Of a stretch of 12,748 bases of DNA, positions 6,585-12,748 are shown in pieces. Origin of the DNA: an uncultured Bacteroidales bacterium. GTDB taxonomy: Bacteria; Bacteroidota; Bacteroidia; Bacteroidales; P3. The stretch is taken from assembly GCA_947177315.1 (NCBI GenBank), contig CAMWTX010000028.1, forward strand, positions 1 to 12,748, written 5' to 3'. Made by a program: the position numbers and the translations under genes. Position 1 is the stretch's first letter. Every line of letters begins with the position of its first letter. Under the pieces are notes generated by a model. The model searched no databases. It saw nothing but the letters and a program-made list of their open reading frames with translations, and had not been told where the DNA came from.

Positions 6585-7877
6585 ATGAAAAGGAAAATCA
6601 TAGAGCAGCTGAAAGCGTGGAAAAAGGCTCCCAACCGCAAACCGCTGGTATTATTAGGTGCCAGACAGGTGGGCAAAACTTGGGTTATGCGGCATTTCGG
6701 TAAATCGGAGTTTGAAAGCGTAGCCTATGTGAATTGCGATGAGGAACCCTTAGCCAAAGAATTATTCGAAGCCGACTATAACATCCCTAGGATTTTGCTT
6801 GCAATTCAAGCCATAACGGGAACAAAAGTCGAGGCAGGAAAGACGTTGATTATCTTAGATGAAATACAGGAAGTAAACCGGGGCTTGCATAGTCTGAAGT
6901 ATTTTCAGGAAAACGCGCCCCAATATCACGTTATCGCCGCAGGTTCCCTGTTGGGTATCACGCTGGGGCGTGGAGAGTCGTTTCCGGTGGGAAAGGTCAA
7001 TATTCTTCACATGTATCCTATGGACTTTGAAGAATTTTTATTGGCCGCAGGCGAAACCACCTTGTCCGAGATATTGCACCAACCCGATTGGGAGGTTTTG
7101 AATGCGCTCCGCTCAAAATATATCGACCTGCTTCGCCAATATTATTATGTGGGAGGCATGCCCGAAGTGGTGGCGCATTATGTGGAGCATCAAGACCTGC
7201 AGGAAGTGAGGGCTAAGCAAACGGGAATCCTCGACTCCTATCGGCGCGACATTTCCAAACATGCTTCGAAAGCCGAAAGCATACGGATAGGACAGGTACT
7301 GCACGCGCTGCCCTCGCAATTAGCCAAAGAGAACAAAAAGTTTGTCTATAATGTACTGAAAAAGGGCGCAAGAGCCGCCGAATACGAGATAGCCATACAG
7401 TGGCTGATAGATGCAGGTATTGTGCATAAGGTCTGTCGGATAAAAGAACTTCAAATGCCTGTGAAATTCTACGAAGACTTGAGCGCCTTCAAACTTTTCC
7501 TGCTGGACTGCGGTCTATTGGCCTGCATGACGGATGTGCCGGCCAATCAGATGTTGATTGGCGACAATGTTTTCAAGGAATTCAAAGGCGCTTTTACCGA
7601 ACAATTCGTGCTTCAACAATTAGTTGCAAAAAATATTCCTGCATACTACTGGAGTAATGACAAAACGCCTGCGGAAATTGATTTTGTGGTGCAGACCGAC
7701 CGGGTCATTCCGATTGAAGTGAAGGCCGAAGGAAATGTGCGTTCCCGCTCAATGGCGGAATATATCAAGAGCCACCCCCAATACAATCTCAAAGGCCTCC
7801 GCATATCCATGCTCAACTACAAAGACCAGGACTGGATGGAAAATATACCTTTATTCGGATTGCAGAAATTCTTTTAA
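6585..7877 (+). CDS. AAA ATPase with DUF4143 and nuclease-like C-terminal region
   Basis: The 430-residue protein is the usual size for this family, and MKRKIIEQLKAWKKAPNRKP is a typical family start. The N-terminal AAA_14 domain shows Walker A GARQVGKTW (25-33), Walker B TLIILDEIQ (87-95) and a sensor-like AAGSLLG (118-124). A helical region with YVGGMPEVV follows. The C-terminal DUF4143 part contains AEIDFVV and IPIEVKAE, that is D366 and E378-x-K380, the pattern of a PD-(D/E)xK restriction-like fold. Members are common accessory genes in Bacteroidales with no settled function. A DNA-directed, defence or regulatory role is inference only. The gene is visibly richer in A/T and in AGG, ATA and TTA codons than its neighbours, suggesting transfer. 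It stands alone between the envelope operon and recO, with a repeat-rich promoter and its own terminator. Confidence 0.88.
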   Translation: MKRKIIEQLKAWKKAPNRKPLVLLGARQVGKTWVMRHFGKSEFESVAYVNCDEEPLAKELFEADYNIPRILLAIQAITGTKVEAGKTLIILDEIQEVNRGLHSLKYFQENAPQYHVIAAGSLLGITLGRGESFPVGKVNILHMYPMDFEEFLLAAGETTLSEILHQPDWEVLNALRSKYIDLLRQYYYVGGMPEVVAHYVEHQDLQEVRAKQTGILDSYRRDISKHASKAESIRIGQVLHALPSQLAKENKKFVYNVLKKGARAAEYEIAIQWLIDAGIVHKVCRIKELQMPVKFYEDLSAFKLFLLDCGLLACMTDVPANQMLIGDNVFKEFKGAFTEQFVLQQLVAKNIPAYYWSNDKTPAEIDFVVQTDRVIPIEVKAEGNVRSRSMAEYIKSHPQYNLKGLRISMLNYKDQDWMENIPLFGLQKFF

Positions 7878-7905
7878 GTCAATGAACCTGCTGTCCAGTT
7901 AAAAC

Positions 7906-7935
7906 AAAGGCCCGTGGAAAAATCCACGGGCCTTT
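7906..7935. terminator. Strong bidirectional intrinsic terminator
   Basis: AAAGGCCCGTGG (7906-7917) is perfectly complementary to CCACGGGCCTTT (7924-7935) around a 6-nt A-rich loop, a 12-bp G/C-rich stem flanked by A and T runs on both strands. It lies between the convergent ATPase (+) and recO (-) genes, 28 nt after the first stop and 27 nt after the second, so it can end transcription from both sides. Confidence 0.9.
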
Positions 7936-7962
7936 AAACTCTTTCTGAAAAATATCCGACTC

Positions 7963-8694
7963 CTACGAAAACACCTCTTTCAGTACCGCCAGGGTCTTGA
8001 AGGTCCCTTCGGTGCCGGATTGGAGTTGGCAGTAGCGGGTCAGAGCCTGCACCAAGTTGAACCGCAGGCTGGAGGAGAACAAGGTGAGGCAGGGAAATCC
8101 GTCTTGTTCGGCGCGGGCGGAGAGAAGTCGCGCCAGACCCGTGGCGGCATCCGCCTCCAAGAAATCGCGGTGCACGGGAGGCAAATCACAGAAACAGCCC
8201 TCCCGCAGGTCGAAATACCGGGAACCGCCCTCCATCCGTGGGCAGAAACCCAGGTTGGAAGCCAGTTCCAAGAGGAAAAACAAATGGAATTCGGCAATAT
8301 TTTCCTGCCGGCTGTCGAATCGGGTCAATGCCTGCGCCAGCTTGTCGTATAAAAAAACATCCTGCTCCGATTGGGAGATAAAACGCGCCATGGCTTCGGC
8401 CAAGAAAAACGCCACACTGCTTTTGCGTATGTCGGAATACATTTCCTTGTATGGATGCGCCAACCGGATTTCGCGCAGAAACGGCATCCCGCTGCCCTGC
8501 TTGCCCCGGTTGTAACTTATCTCCACCTGGCTCAACGGAAAAAAACACGAAGAACGGAATTTGCCTCCCGGTTTCACGCCGCCCCTTACCATAAACGACT
8601 GCATGCCCTCGCACCGGGTGTAGATGTTCACCACCAGCGCATGGTCGCCGTACCGGGTCTGACGCACCACAATTCCCTCGGTAGTCAGGGTCAT
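7963..8694 (-). CDS. recO: DNA repair protein RecO
   Basis: The 243-residue protein starts at the ATG at 8694. A start at 8715 in the same frame is less likely because 8694 gives the standard MTLTTEGIVVRQTRYGD opening and an exact ATGA overlap with porZ. The N-terminal 80 residues are an OB-fold (GIVVRQTRYGDHALVVNIYTR, FFPLSQVEISYNRG), followed by a helical C-terminal domain (AFFLAEAMARFI, FHLFFLLELASNLGFCP). RecO binds single-stranded DNA and, with RecR, loads RecA in the RecF pathway of recombinational repair in the cytoplasm. The four-cysteine zinc site found in some RecO proteins is not present; the region has only isolated cysteines (GFCPRM, GCFCDL). It is the second gene of a two-gene unit with porZ and ends before a strong shared terminator. 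Confidence 0.93.
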   Translation of the reverse strand: MTLTTEGIVVRQTRYGDHALVVNIYTRCEGMQSFMVRGGVKPGGKFRSSCFFPLSQVEISYNRGKQGSGMPFLREIRLAHPYKEMYSDIRKSSVAFFLAEAMARFISQSEQDVFLYDKLAQALTRFDSRQENIAEFHLFFLLELASNLGFCPRMEGGSRYFDLREGCFCDLPPVHRDFLEADAATGLARLLSARAEQDGFPCLTLFSSSLRFNLVQALTRYCQLQSGTEGTFKTLAVLKEVFS

Positions 8695-11018
8695 CGAACG
8701 TAAAAGATTTTGCAAGCCAGTTTTTCGGAACCGCCGTCCGGGCAGGCGAACACGAACAATACGCCGCTATCGGGACGCTTGCCGTTCATCGCGTAGCCGT
8801 CCCACGAAATCTGTCCGCCGGTGGCTTTCCCTTGGTAAATCAACAAGCCGCGCGCATCGGTTATCTTTACAACGGCATTCTGCGGCAATCCCCGCACGCT
8901 GATAAAACCCTGGTATCCGGGGCGCACCGGATTAGGAAACGCATGCGCCTCCTTTTTGGGATTCCCTTCGGTAACGGTAGCCGTTCCCCCATAGCCTATC
9001 AGCCCTTTGTCGGTGCCGATAAACACCTCTCCCGTTTTTTTATAAACGGCTATGTCGGTAATGTTGTCCGACAGAAGCGGCGAATTTTCGGCCGTGAAAT
9101 GATGTATTTCCTCCATACCGTCGTCCGATACCAGATATACGCCGTCGCCATTGGTGCCTATCCATTTGCGGTTCGCCCCGTCCACGGCTATCGCCCTTAC
9201 CTGCGCGGTATTGAGCAGTTCTATCAGAAAGCCGTCCTTCGGCACCTTGATTGTTTTGGTGTTCACCGAAGAAGTACCCCCTACCGGGCTGTCGAACATC
9301 CTGGCATGTTGGTCTATCACTTTCACGCCCCGGTCCGTACCGATCCAGACGTGCCCCAGCTGGTCTTCCACCAGGCAATATACCCGATTGGTGGTCAAAC
9401 TGTTGCCCCGATTCAAATCCACATTCAATCCCTGTACGGAATTGCCGTCTGTCTTAAATACCGACAACTGCTCGTTGTTGAAGATGACCCATTTCGTGCT
9501 CCAATAATCCACCATGATTTTTCCCGGCCTGTTTTCCGAATTTCCCGCCACCCGCAGATCATACGACTTCCATGTGCCGTCCCGCATCCGGCAAACCAGC
9601 CCTTCGGGAGAATAGGCGTTGATCATCCATAAGTTTCCCGACCTGTCGAAAGCCAGGCCATTGACACGGCAATCCGATTCGGAACCTTCCCTGTTCTGTA
9701 AAGCCGAATTTTCGGCATTATAGGCGAACCATTTGTTGTCTGCCGTTCTTTCAACCAAGCCACCATACGAAGAAGAAAAAAACAGATGCCCGCTTTCGTA
9801 AGGAGTTTCCACCATCTGAGTTACCGAATTAACCGGCGCGATATTACCGGCAACAAGATACCCTGAGCCATAGGCCCCCCACTTTCCGTTGTAAAAAAGC
9901 GACCCCCCGAAACCACGGGATAATGGAACGAAAGATTCATCGAATCCTCCTGAAGCTACCGTTACGCCATTGCCAGTAGAAGAAAGTCTGAAACAATCGT
10001 TTCCCACCGGTCCCCGCAACACATACAAGGCATCCTGTTTCCAGACCGCATCAAAATGATACATAATCCCTACATCCGTACCCATCCAAAGCGAACCATC
10101 TTTGTCCCACAACAAGGAACGTATAGCCCGGAAATTACCGGAGGTGTACTCGGTATTGTGAGCTTGGTCAAAGATGATAAAACGTCCCTGTATCTGCTTG
10201 GTATCGGCAATGCCTACCGCCAACCTGTCTTCTTTGCCCGCCAAGAAGGTAATCAGACTTTCCGTGAAATCCACTTCATGAAAAAGATTCCATCCCGATG
10301 CCACGTCACCCAGGTAAATCCGGTATCCGTCGCTCACAATTATCTGTCCGAAAGCCTCCAGACAATAGGTTACCTCCTTGTCTTTAAAAAGCGTGTCGGT
10401 TTTCCATGCCGCATAATCGTTCAGGTTGGATGCCGAAAGATCCGCGTATTTCAGGCCTTGTTCGGTAGCCGCATAGATACGGTTGCCCGAAACAGCCGTC
10501 TGCCAGACGGGAAGATAGGTGTTGTCCTGGCCTATGAAATAGGTTTCCTTGATTTCCTGCTTCTGCAAATCCACCATAATGATGCCAAACGGCATACTCA
10601 GATACGCATAACGGCCCTTGATGCCGATATGCCGGACATTTTTGGCTCCGCCCAATTCCTTTTCGGCGATATCATAGACGGTATAGGTGTCGTTGTTTCC
10701 ATAGACAAAATCCAACCGGCCATCGGTATAGCCCACCAACAGTATATCATGGAGCGGACTATATGCCATCGCGCTCAAGCCCGTTCCGCTCAGTCCGCCT
10801 ACAAGGTTCAGTTCCGAAAGCCGGTTATCGACCTTATCCACATACATCAGTTCCGCCGACATAAGCCCGAAAACCTCTTCATGCCGCTGTGCCAGCTGAT
10901 TGACCGCCGCCGGAGCAAAATGCGTGCGCCACTGCCCCACGGCCACGCCTTGTGCCACCGCCGCTTCCATCACCAAGAACCACACCAGGCAAAACGCCCA
11001 TATCTTTTTTATTTTCAT
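8691..11018 (-). CDS. porZ: PorZ-like type IX secretion system beta-propeller protein with C-terminal sorting domain
   Basis: The protein is 775 residues, very close to the 776 I recall for Porphyromonas gingivalis PorZ. A signal peptide (1 to about 22, AAVA-Q) is followed by VGQWRTHFAP. Two seven-blade-type beta-propellers are suggested by repeated two-component-regulator propeller motifs such as LLWDKDGSLWMGTDVGI, VEDQLGHVWIGTDRGVKVID, VDGANRKWIGTNGDGVYLV and VYKKTGEVFIGTDKGLIGY. Residues about 690-775 form a type A sorting domain: AFPNPVRPG, VKITDARGLLIYQG, ISWDGYAMNGKRPDSGV. In P. gingivalis PorZ sits on the surface in the attachment complex with PorU, PorV and PorQ and supplies A-LPS as the anchor for T9SS cargo. 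The gene is coupled by ATGA to recO. A weak AGAGG lies 10 nt before the ATG. The main alternative is a propeller protein that is only T9SS cargo. Confidence 0.82.
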   Translation of the reverse strand: MKIKKIWAFCLVWFLVMEAAVAQGVAVGQWRTHFAPAAVNQLAQRHEEVFGLMSAELMYVDKVDNRLSELNLVGGLSGTGLSAMAYSPLHDILLVGYTDGRLDFVYGNNDTYTVYDIAEKELGGAKNVRHIGIKGRYAYLSMPFGIIMVDLQKQEIKETYFIGQDNTYLPVWQTAVSGNRIYAATEQGLKYADLSASNLNDYAAWKTDTLFKDKEVTYCLEAFGQIIVSDGYRIYLGDVASGWNLFHEVDFTESLITFLAGKEDRLAVGIADTKQIQGRFIIFDQAHNTEYTSGNFRAIRSLLWDKDGSLWMGTDVGIMYHFDAVWKQDALYVLRGPVGNDCFRLSSTGNGVTVASGGFDESFVPLSRGFGGSLFYNGKWGAYGSGYLVAGNIAPVNSVTQMVETPYESGHLFFSSSYGGLVERTADNKWFAYNAENSALQNREGSESDCRVNGLAFDRSGNLWMINAYSPEGLVCRMRDGTWKSYDLRVAGNSENRPGKIMVDYWSTKWVIFNNEQLSVFKTDGNSVQGLNVDLNRGNSLTTNRVYCLVEDQLGHVWIGTDRGVKVIDQHARMFDSPVGGTSSVNTKTIKVPKDGFLIELLNTAQVRAIAVDGANRKWIGTNGDGVYLVSDDGMEEIHHFTAENSPLLSDNITDIAVYKKTGEVFIGTDKGLIGYGGTATVTEGNPKKEAHAFPNPVRPGYQGFISVRGLPQNAVVKITDARGLLIYQGKATGGQISWDGYAMNGKRPDSGVLFVFACPDGGSEKLACKIFYVR

Positions 11019-11049
11019 TGCAAACAGCCTCTATTAATGTGAGAGTTCG

Positions 11050-11057
11050 CGAAGTTA
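11050..11057 (-). promoter_or_regulatory. Possible -7 box for the porZ-recO transcript
   Basis: On the minus strand 11057-11050 reads TAACTTCG, close to the Bacteroidota TAnnTTTG box. The porZ start lies 31 nt downstream, giving a short leader. No convincing -33 TTG is seen at the right spacing, so this is a tentative call based on position in the 81-bp divergent gap. Confidence 0.35.
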
Positions 11058-11070
11058 ACCATTTTCCCCC

Positions 11071-11078
11071 TATCTTCG
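11071..11078 (+). promoter_or_regulatory. Possible -7 box for the CPBP protease gene
   Basis: TATCTTCG at 11071-11078 matches TAnnTTTG with one change, and the CPBP start is 21 nt downstream. A start-stop pair ATGTAA lies at 11089-11094, just ahead of the real ATG at 11100. The -33 region is weak (TTC at 11046-11048, 22 bp away). Confidence 0.45.
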
Positions 11079-11099
11079 TACCCTAAAAATGTAAACGCC

Positions 11100-12005
11100 A
11101 TGAAACAAAGCGAGGTCTTCTACAAATTTCCCTATTGGCTGCAATTGGTCTGCCTGTTTTTGGTGATGGTGGGATGCCTGCTGGTGTCCGCCAATATAGC
11201 CGCCCTGTTCGCCGCCTTGCTTTTCGGCATGGATTCGTTGAACCAGGCCTTGCCGCTGCTTTTTGTGCAGGCCGTTTCGGTAACGGGCGGATTCCTGCTG
11301 CCGTCCTTATGGTTCGCCCACATGCAGAAAGCGGGGATTCCCGATTATCCGGCGGCGAAAAAAGGATTTTCGTTAAAATTGCTGGGAGGGGCGGTCTCGG
11401 CGTACCTGCTGCTTTGCCCGTTTATCTCCGCCCTGCAGGAATGGAACGCGGGCTGGCATTTCCCCGAAAGATGGCTAACGTTGGAAGAATATTTCCGCAA
11501 CAAGAGCCTGCAGGCGGAATTATTGAGCCAAAAGATGCTGCTTACCGACAGCTGGGGCACGTTTCTCTGTGCGATAGCGGTGGTGGCCATCGGGGCGGGT
11601 GTTTGCGAAGAGTTCTTTTTTAGGGGATGCCTGCAAAACATCTTTCGGGGCTGGTTCAAGAACGTGCATGCCGCCGTTTGGGTATGCGCCGCCCTATTCA
11701 GCCTTTTCCACGGGGATTTTTTCGGATTCCTGCCGCGTCTTTTCCTGGGGGCTCTGTTGGGTTACCTCTACGTATGGTCGGGTTCCCTTTGGGTTCCGGT
11801 TATCGTGCACACGCTCAACAACACGGTGTTGGCAACTGCCTTTTTCCTGCACCACAACGGATATATCGCCTTCTCCCCCGAAAACCTCGAACACGCCCCG
11901 CACTGGAGCATCGTTCTGATAAGCATAGTTCTCTGCGCCGGCGTGTGCAGGCTCATGACAAAGAATGCCGGCGATACTCCTCAATCTCCGTCTTCAAGGT
12001 CTTGA
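11100..12005 (+). CDS. CPBP family intramembrane glutamic endopeptidase
   Basis: The 301-residue integral membrane protein has about seven or eight hydrophobic segments. The conserved CPBP (Rce1/Abi) motifs are all visible: CEEFFFRG with E170, E171 and R175 (motif 1), LFSLFHGDFFGFLPR with H204 (motif 2), and VPVIVHTLNNT with H237 and N241 (motif 3). The paired glutamates and two histidines form the proposed intramembrane active site, so it should be catalytic. Bacterial members cleave membrane-embedded or prenylated-like substrates and some give bacteriocin self-immunity. The substrate here is unknown. It is transcribed divergently from porZ. Its 3' end overlaps by 53 bp the 3' end of the Fic gene on the other strand, with no room for a separate terminator. 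The last 12 or so residues (polar, GDTPQSPSSRS) lie in this overlap. Confidence 0.9.
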   Translation: MKQSEVFYKFPYWLQLVCLFLVMVGCLLVSANIAALFAALLFGMDSLNQALPLLFVQAVSVTGGFLLPSLWFAHMQKAGIPDYPAAKKGFSLKLLGGAVSAYLLLCPFISALQEWNAGWHFPERWLTLEEYFRNKSLQAELLSQKMLLTDSWGTFLCAIAVVAIGAGVCEEFFFRGCLQNIFRGWFKNVHAAVWVCAALFSLFHGDFFGFLPRLFLGALLGYLYVWSGSLWVPVIVHTLNNTVLATAFFLHHNGYIAFSPENLEHAPHWSIVLISIVLCAGVCRLMTKNAGDTPQSPSSRS

Positions 12006-12690
12006 TATGCTGTCCGAACATAAAGGTATGGAACGGGGTACGGTCGTTATTGTCCTTTAAGGCTTTCAAGGCCGAAAGGTATCCGTGCACATCTTCCTTG
12101 TGAACCGTAGTGAGCGGCAAGCCGAAATAACGCTCTATATAGTTCATCAAAAGGCGGGAAGTCCTTTTGTTGCCGTCATACCAAGGGTGTATCAACACAA
12201 GGTCGCTATGGGCATCAAAGGCGCACATCAATTGCTCAGAAAGAGCCTGGCTTTCCGATAGGCCTTTGTTAATGGTAGAACAAAGCCGGTCAACCATGCC
12301 GGGGACTTTCGAGGCTTCCTCGTAATAACCCAAGGCATCGGACTTCACGGCCGAAACGCGAAACTCTCCTTGGGTCATATCCACATTGCCCAAAATGGTC
12401 TGGATAACGCTACCGGTCTGTTTGACATTGCGGGCGTTGAACGCCTGTAATAATGCGGGGCTGACAAGGGTCTTTTTGTCGGCTTCAGCCAAGGCATACT
12501 GCATGGCGCGGAAGTTGTCCTGCACCATCAGATGATGTTCCAGCAACTTGCCCGGAGCCGTCCGCCCCTGCTCCAACAACACCTCCACTTCCGCATCGGT
12601 AAGGGTCGCCCCCTCCAACCGGGTGGAACTGCCCACAATTTGGTAGAGCCTGTATTTTTCGTAGTCGAAAACGATCTGCGGCAATGCCAA
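11953..12690 (-). CDS. Fic family protein (class II, AMP-transferase type), 5' end uncertain
   Basis: From the TTG at 12690 the protein has 245 residues. The Fic catalytic motif is complete: H168-P-W-Y-D172-G-N-K-R176-T-S-R179, with W in place of the usual F at position 3. A flap-like GEFRVSAV lies at 108-115. An inhibitory helix motif of the (S/T)xxxE(G/N) type, S22-T-R-L-E26-G27, sits near the N-terminus, placing it in class II, where this glutamate blocks ATP in cis. Fic enzymes normally transfer AMP from ATP to a hydroxyl side chain of a target protein, and the target is unknown. No ATG start is seen: the frame stays open from 12690 to the right edge, so the true start may be outside. The tail overlaps the CPBP gene convergently by 53 bp. 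No antitoxin gene is visible. Confidence 0.88.
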   Translation of the reverse strand: MALPQIVFDYEKYRLYQIVGSSTRLEGATLTDAEVEVLLEQGRTAPGKLLEHHLMVQDNFRAMQYALAEADKKTLVSPALLQAFNARNVKQTGSVIQTILGNVDMTQGEFRVSAVKSDALGYYEEASKVPGMVDRLCSTINKGLSESQALSEQLMCAFDAHSDLVLIHPWYDGNKRTSRLLMNYIERYFGLPLTTVHKEDVHGYLSALKALKDNNDRTPFHTFMFGQHIKTLKTEIEEYRRHSLS

Positions 12691-12698
12691 TTCGGGGC

Positions 12699-12748
12699 CT
12701 AGTAGACAAAAAGTAGGATGAAAAGAAGGTAAAAAGACTCTAGTAGAC
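12699..12748. repeat. 9-bp direct repeat at the right edge of the window
   Basis: CTAGTAGAC occurs at 12699-12707 and again at 12740-12748, 41 bp apart, separated by a purine-rich stretch. Composition changes abruptly here compared with the Fic gene, which continues in frame through it. It may mark a recombination junction, a repeat array starting at the edge, or an assembly end artefact. Confidence 0.45.

Noticed and set aside
8695..8715. Upstream start for RecO at 8715
   Set aside because: It adds seven residues before the standard MTLTTEGIVV opening and overlaps porZ by 25 bp, whereas 8694 gives a classic ATGA junction.
10056..11042. Plus-strand reading frame of 328 codons opposite porZ
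   Set aside because: It runs through the signal-peptide and propeller region of porZ, has no recognisable motif, and would cross the divergent promoter gap.

Overview
The window looks like chromosomal DNA of a member of the Bacteroidota, most likely the Bacteroidales. The evidence is the protein set: a DUF4292 lipoprotein beside an EnvC-like LytM protein, a DUF5106/thioredoxin-type protein, a RecO without a zinc cluster, a PorZ-like type IX secretion (T9SS) protein with a C-terminal sorting domain, and an AAA/DUF4143 ATPase. Promoter-like sequences of the Bacteroidota TAnnTTTG type support this, as does the general lack of Shine-Dalgarno sites. I cannot name the genus from the sequence alone.

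Layout. (1) Positions 1-6314 (+) hold a tightly packed run of six genes with gaps of 22 nt or less or short overlaps, probably one operon. They encode the C-terminal end of a sugar-nucleotidyltransferase with a left-handed beta-helix, an exported TPR protein, a DUF4292 lipoprotein (LolB-like in outline), a degenerate-LytM EnvC-type murein hydrolase activator, a LOG-family nucleotide hydrolase, and an exported thioredoxin-fold protein. Most of these point to cell-envelope construction. (2) Positions 6315-7935 form an accessory island: a repeat-rich intergenic stretch, then a visibly more A/T-rich AAA ATPase/DUF4143 gene with 33-bp tandem repeats in its promoter, closed by a strong bidirectional terminator. 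(3) Positions 7963-11018 (-) hold porZ followed by recO, coupled by an ATGA stop/start overlap. (4) Positions 11019-11099 are a short divergent promoter region. (5) Positions 11100-12005 (+) encode a CPBP intramembrane protease, whose 3' end overlaps by 53 bp with a convergent class II Fic AMP-transferase gene on the minus strand. The Fic gene reaches toward the right edge of the window, where composition changes and a 9-bp direct repeat appears.

The envelope operon and the porZ gene together describe outer-membrane and peptidoglycan maintenance in a T9SS-bearing organism. The DUF4143 ATPase and the Fic gene look like accessory cargo. The best candidates for something undescribed are the iteron-like repeats overlapping the promoter of the DUF4143 ATPase, whose predicted transcript is nearly leaderless, and the repeated motif just upstream of them. 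I saw no CRISPR array, tRNA, rRNA or transposase.
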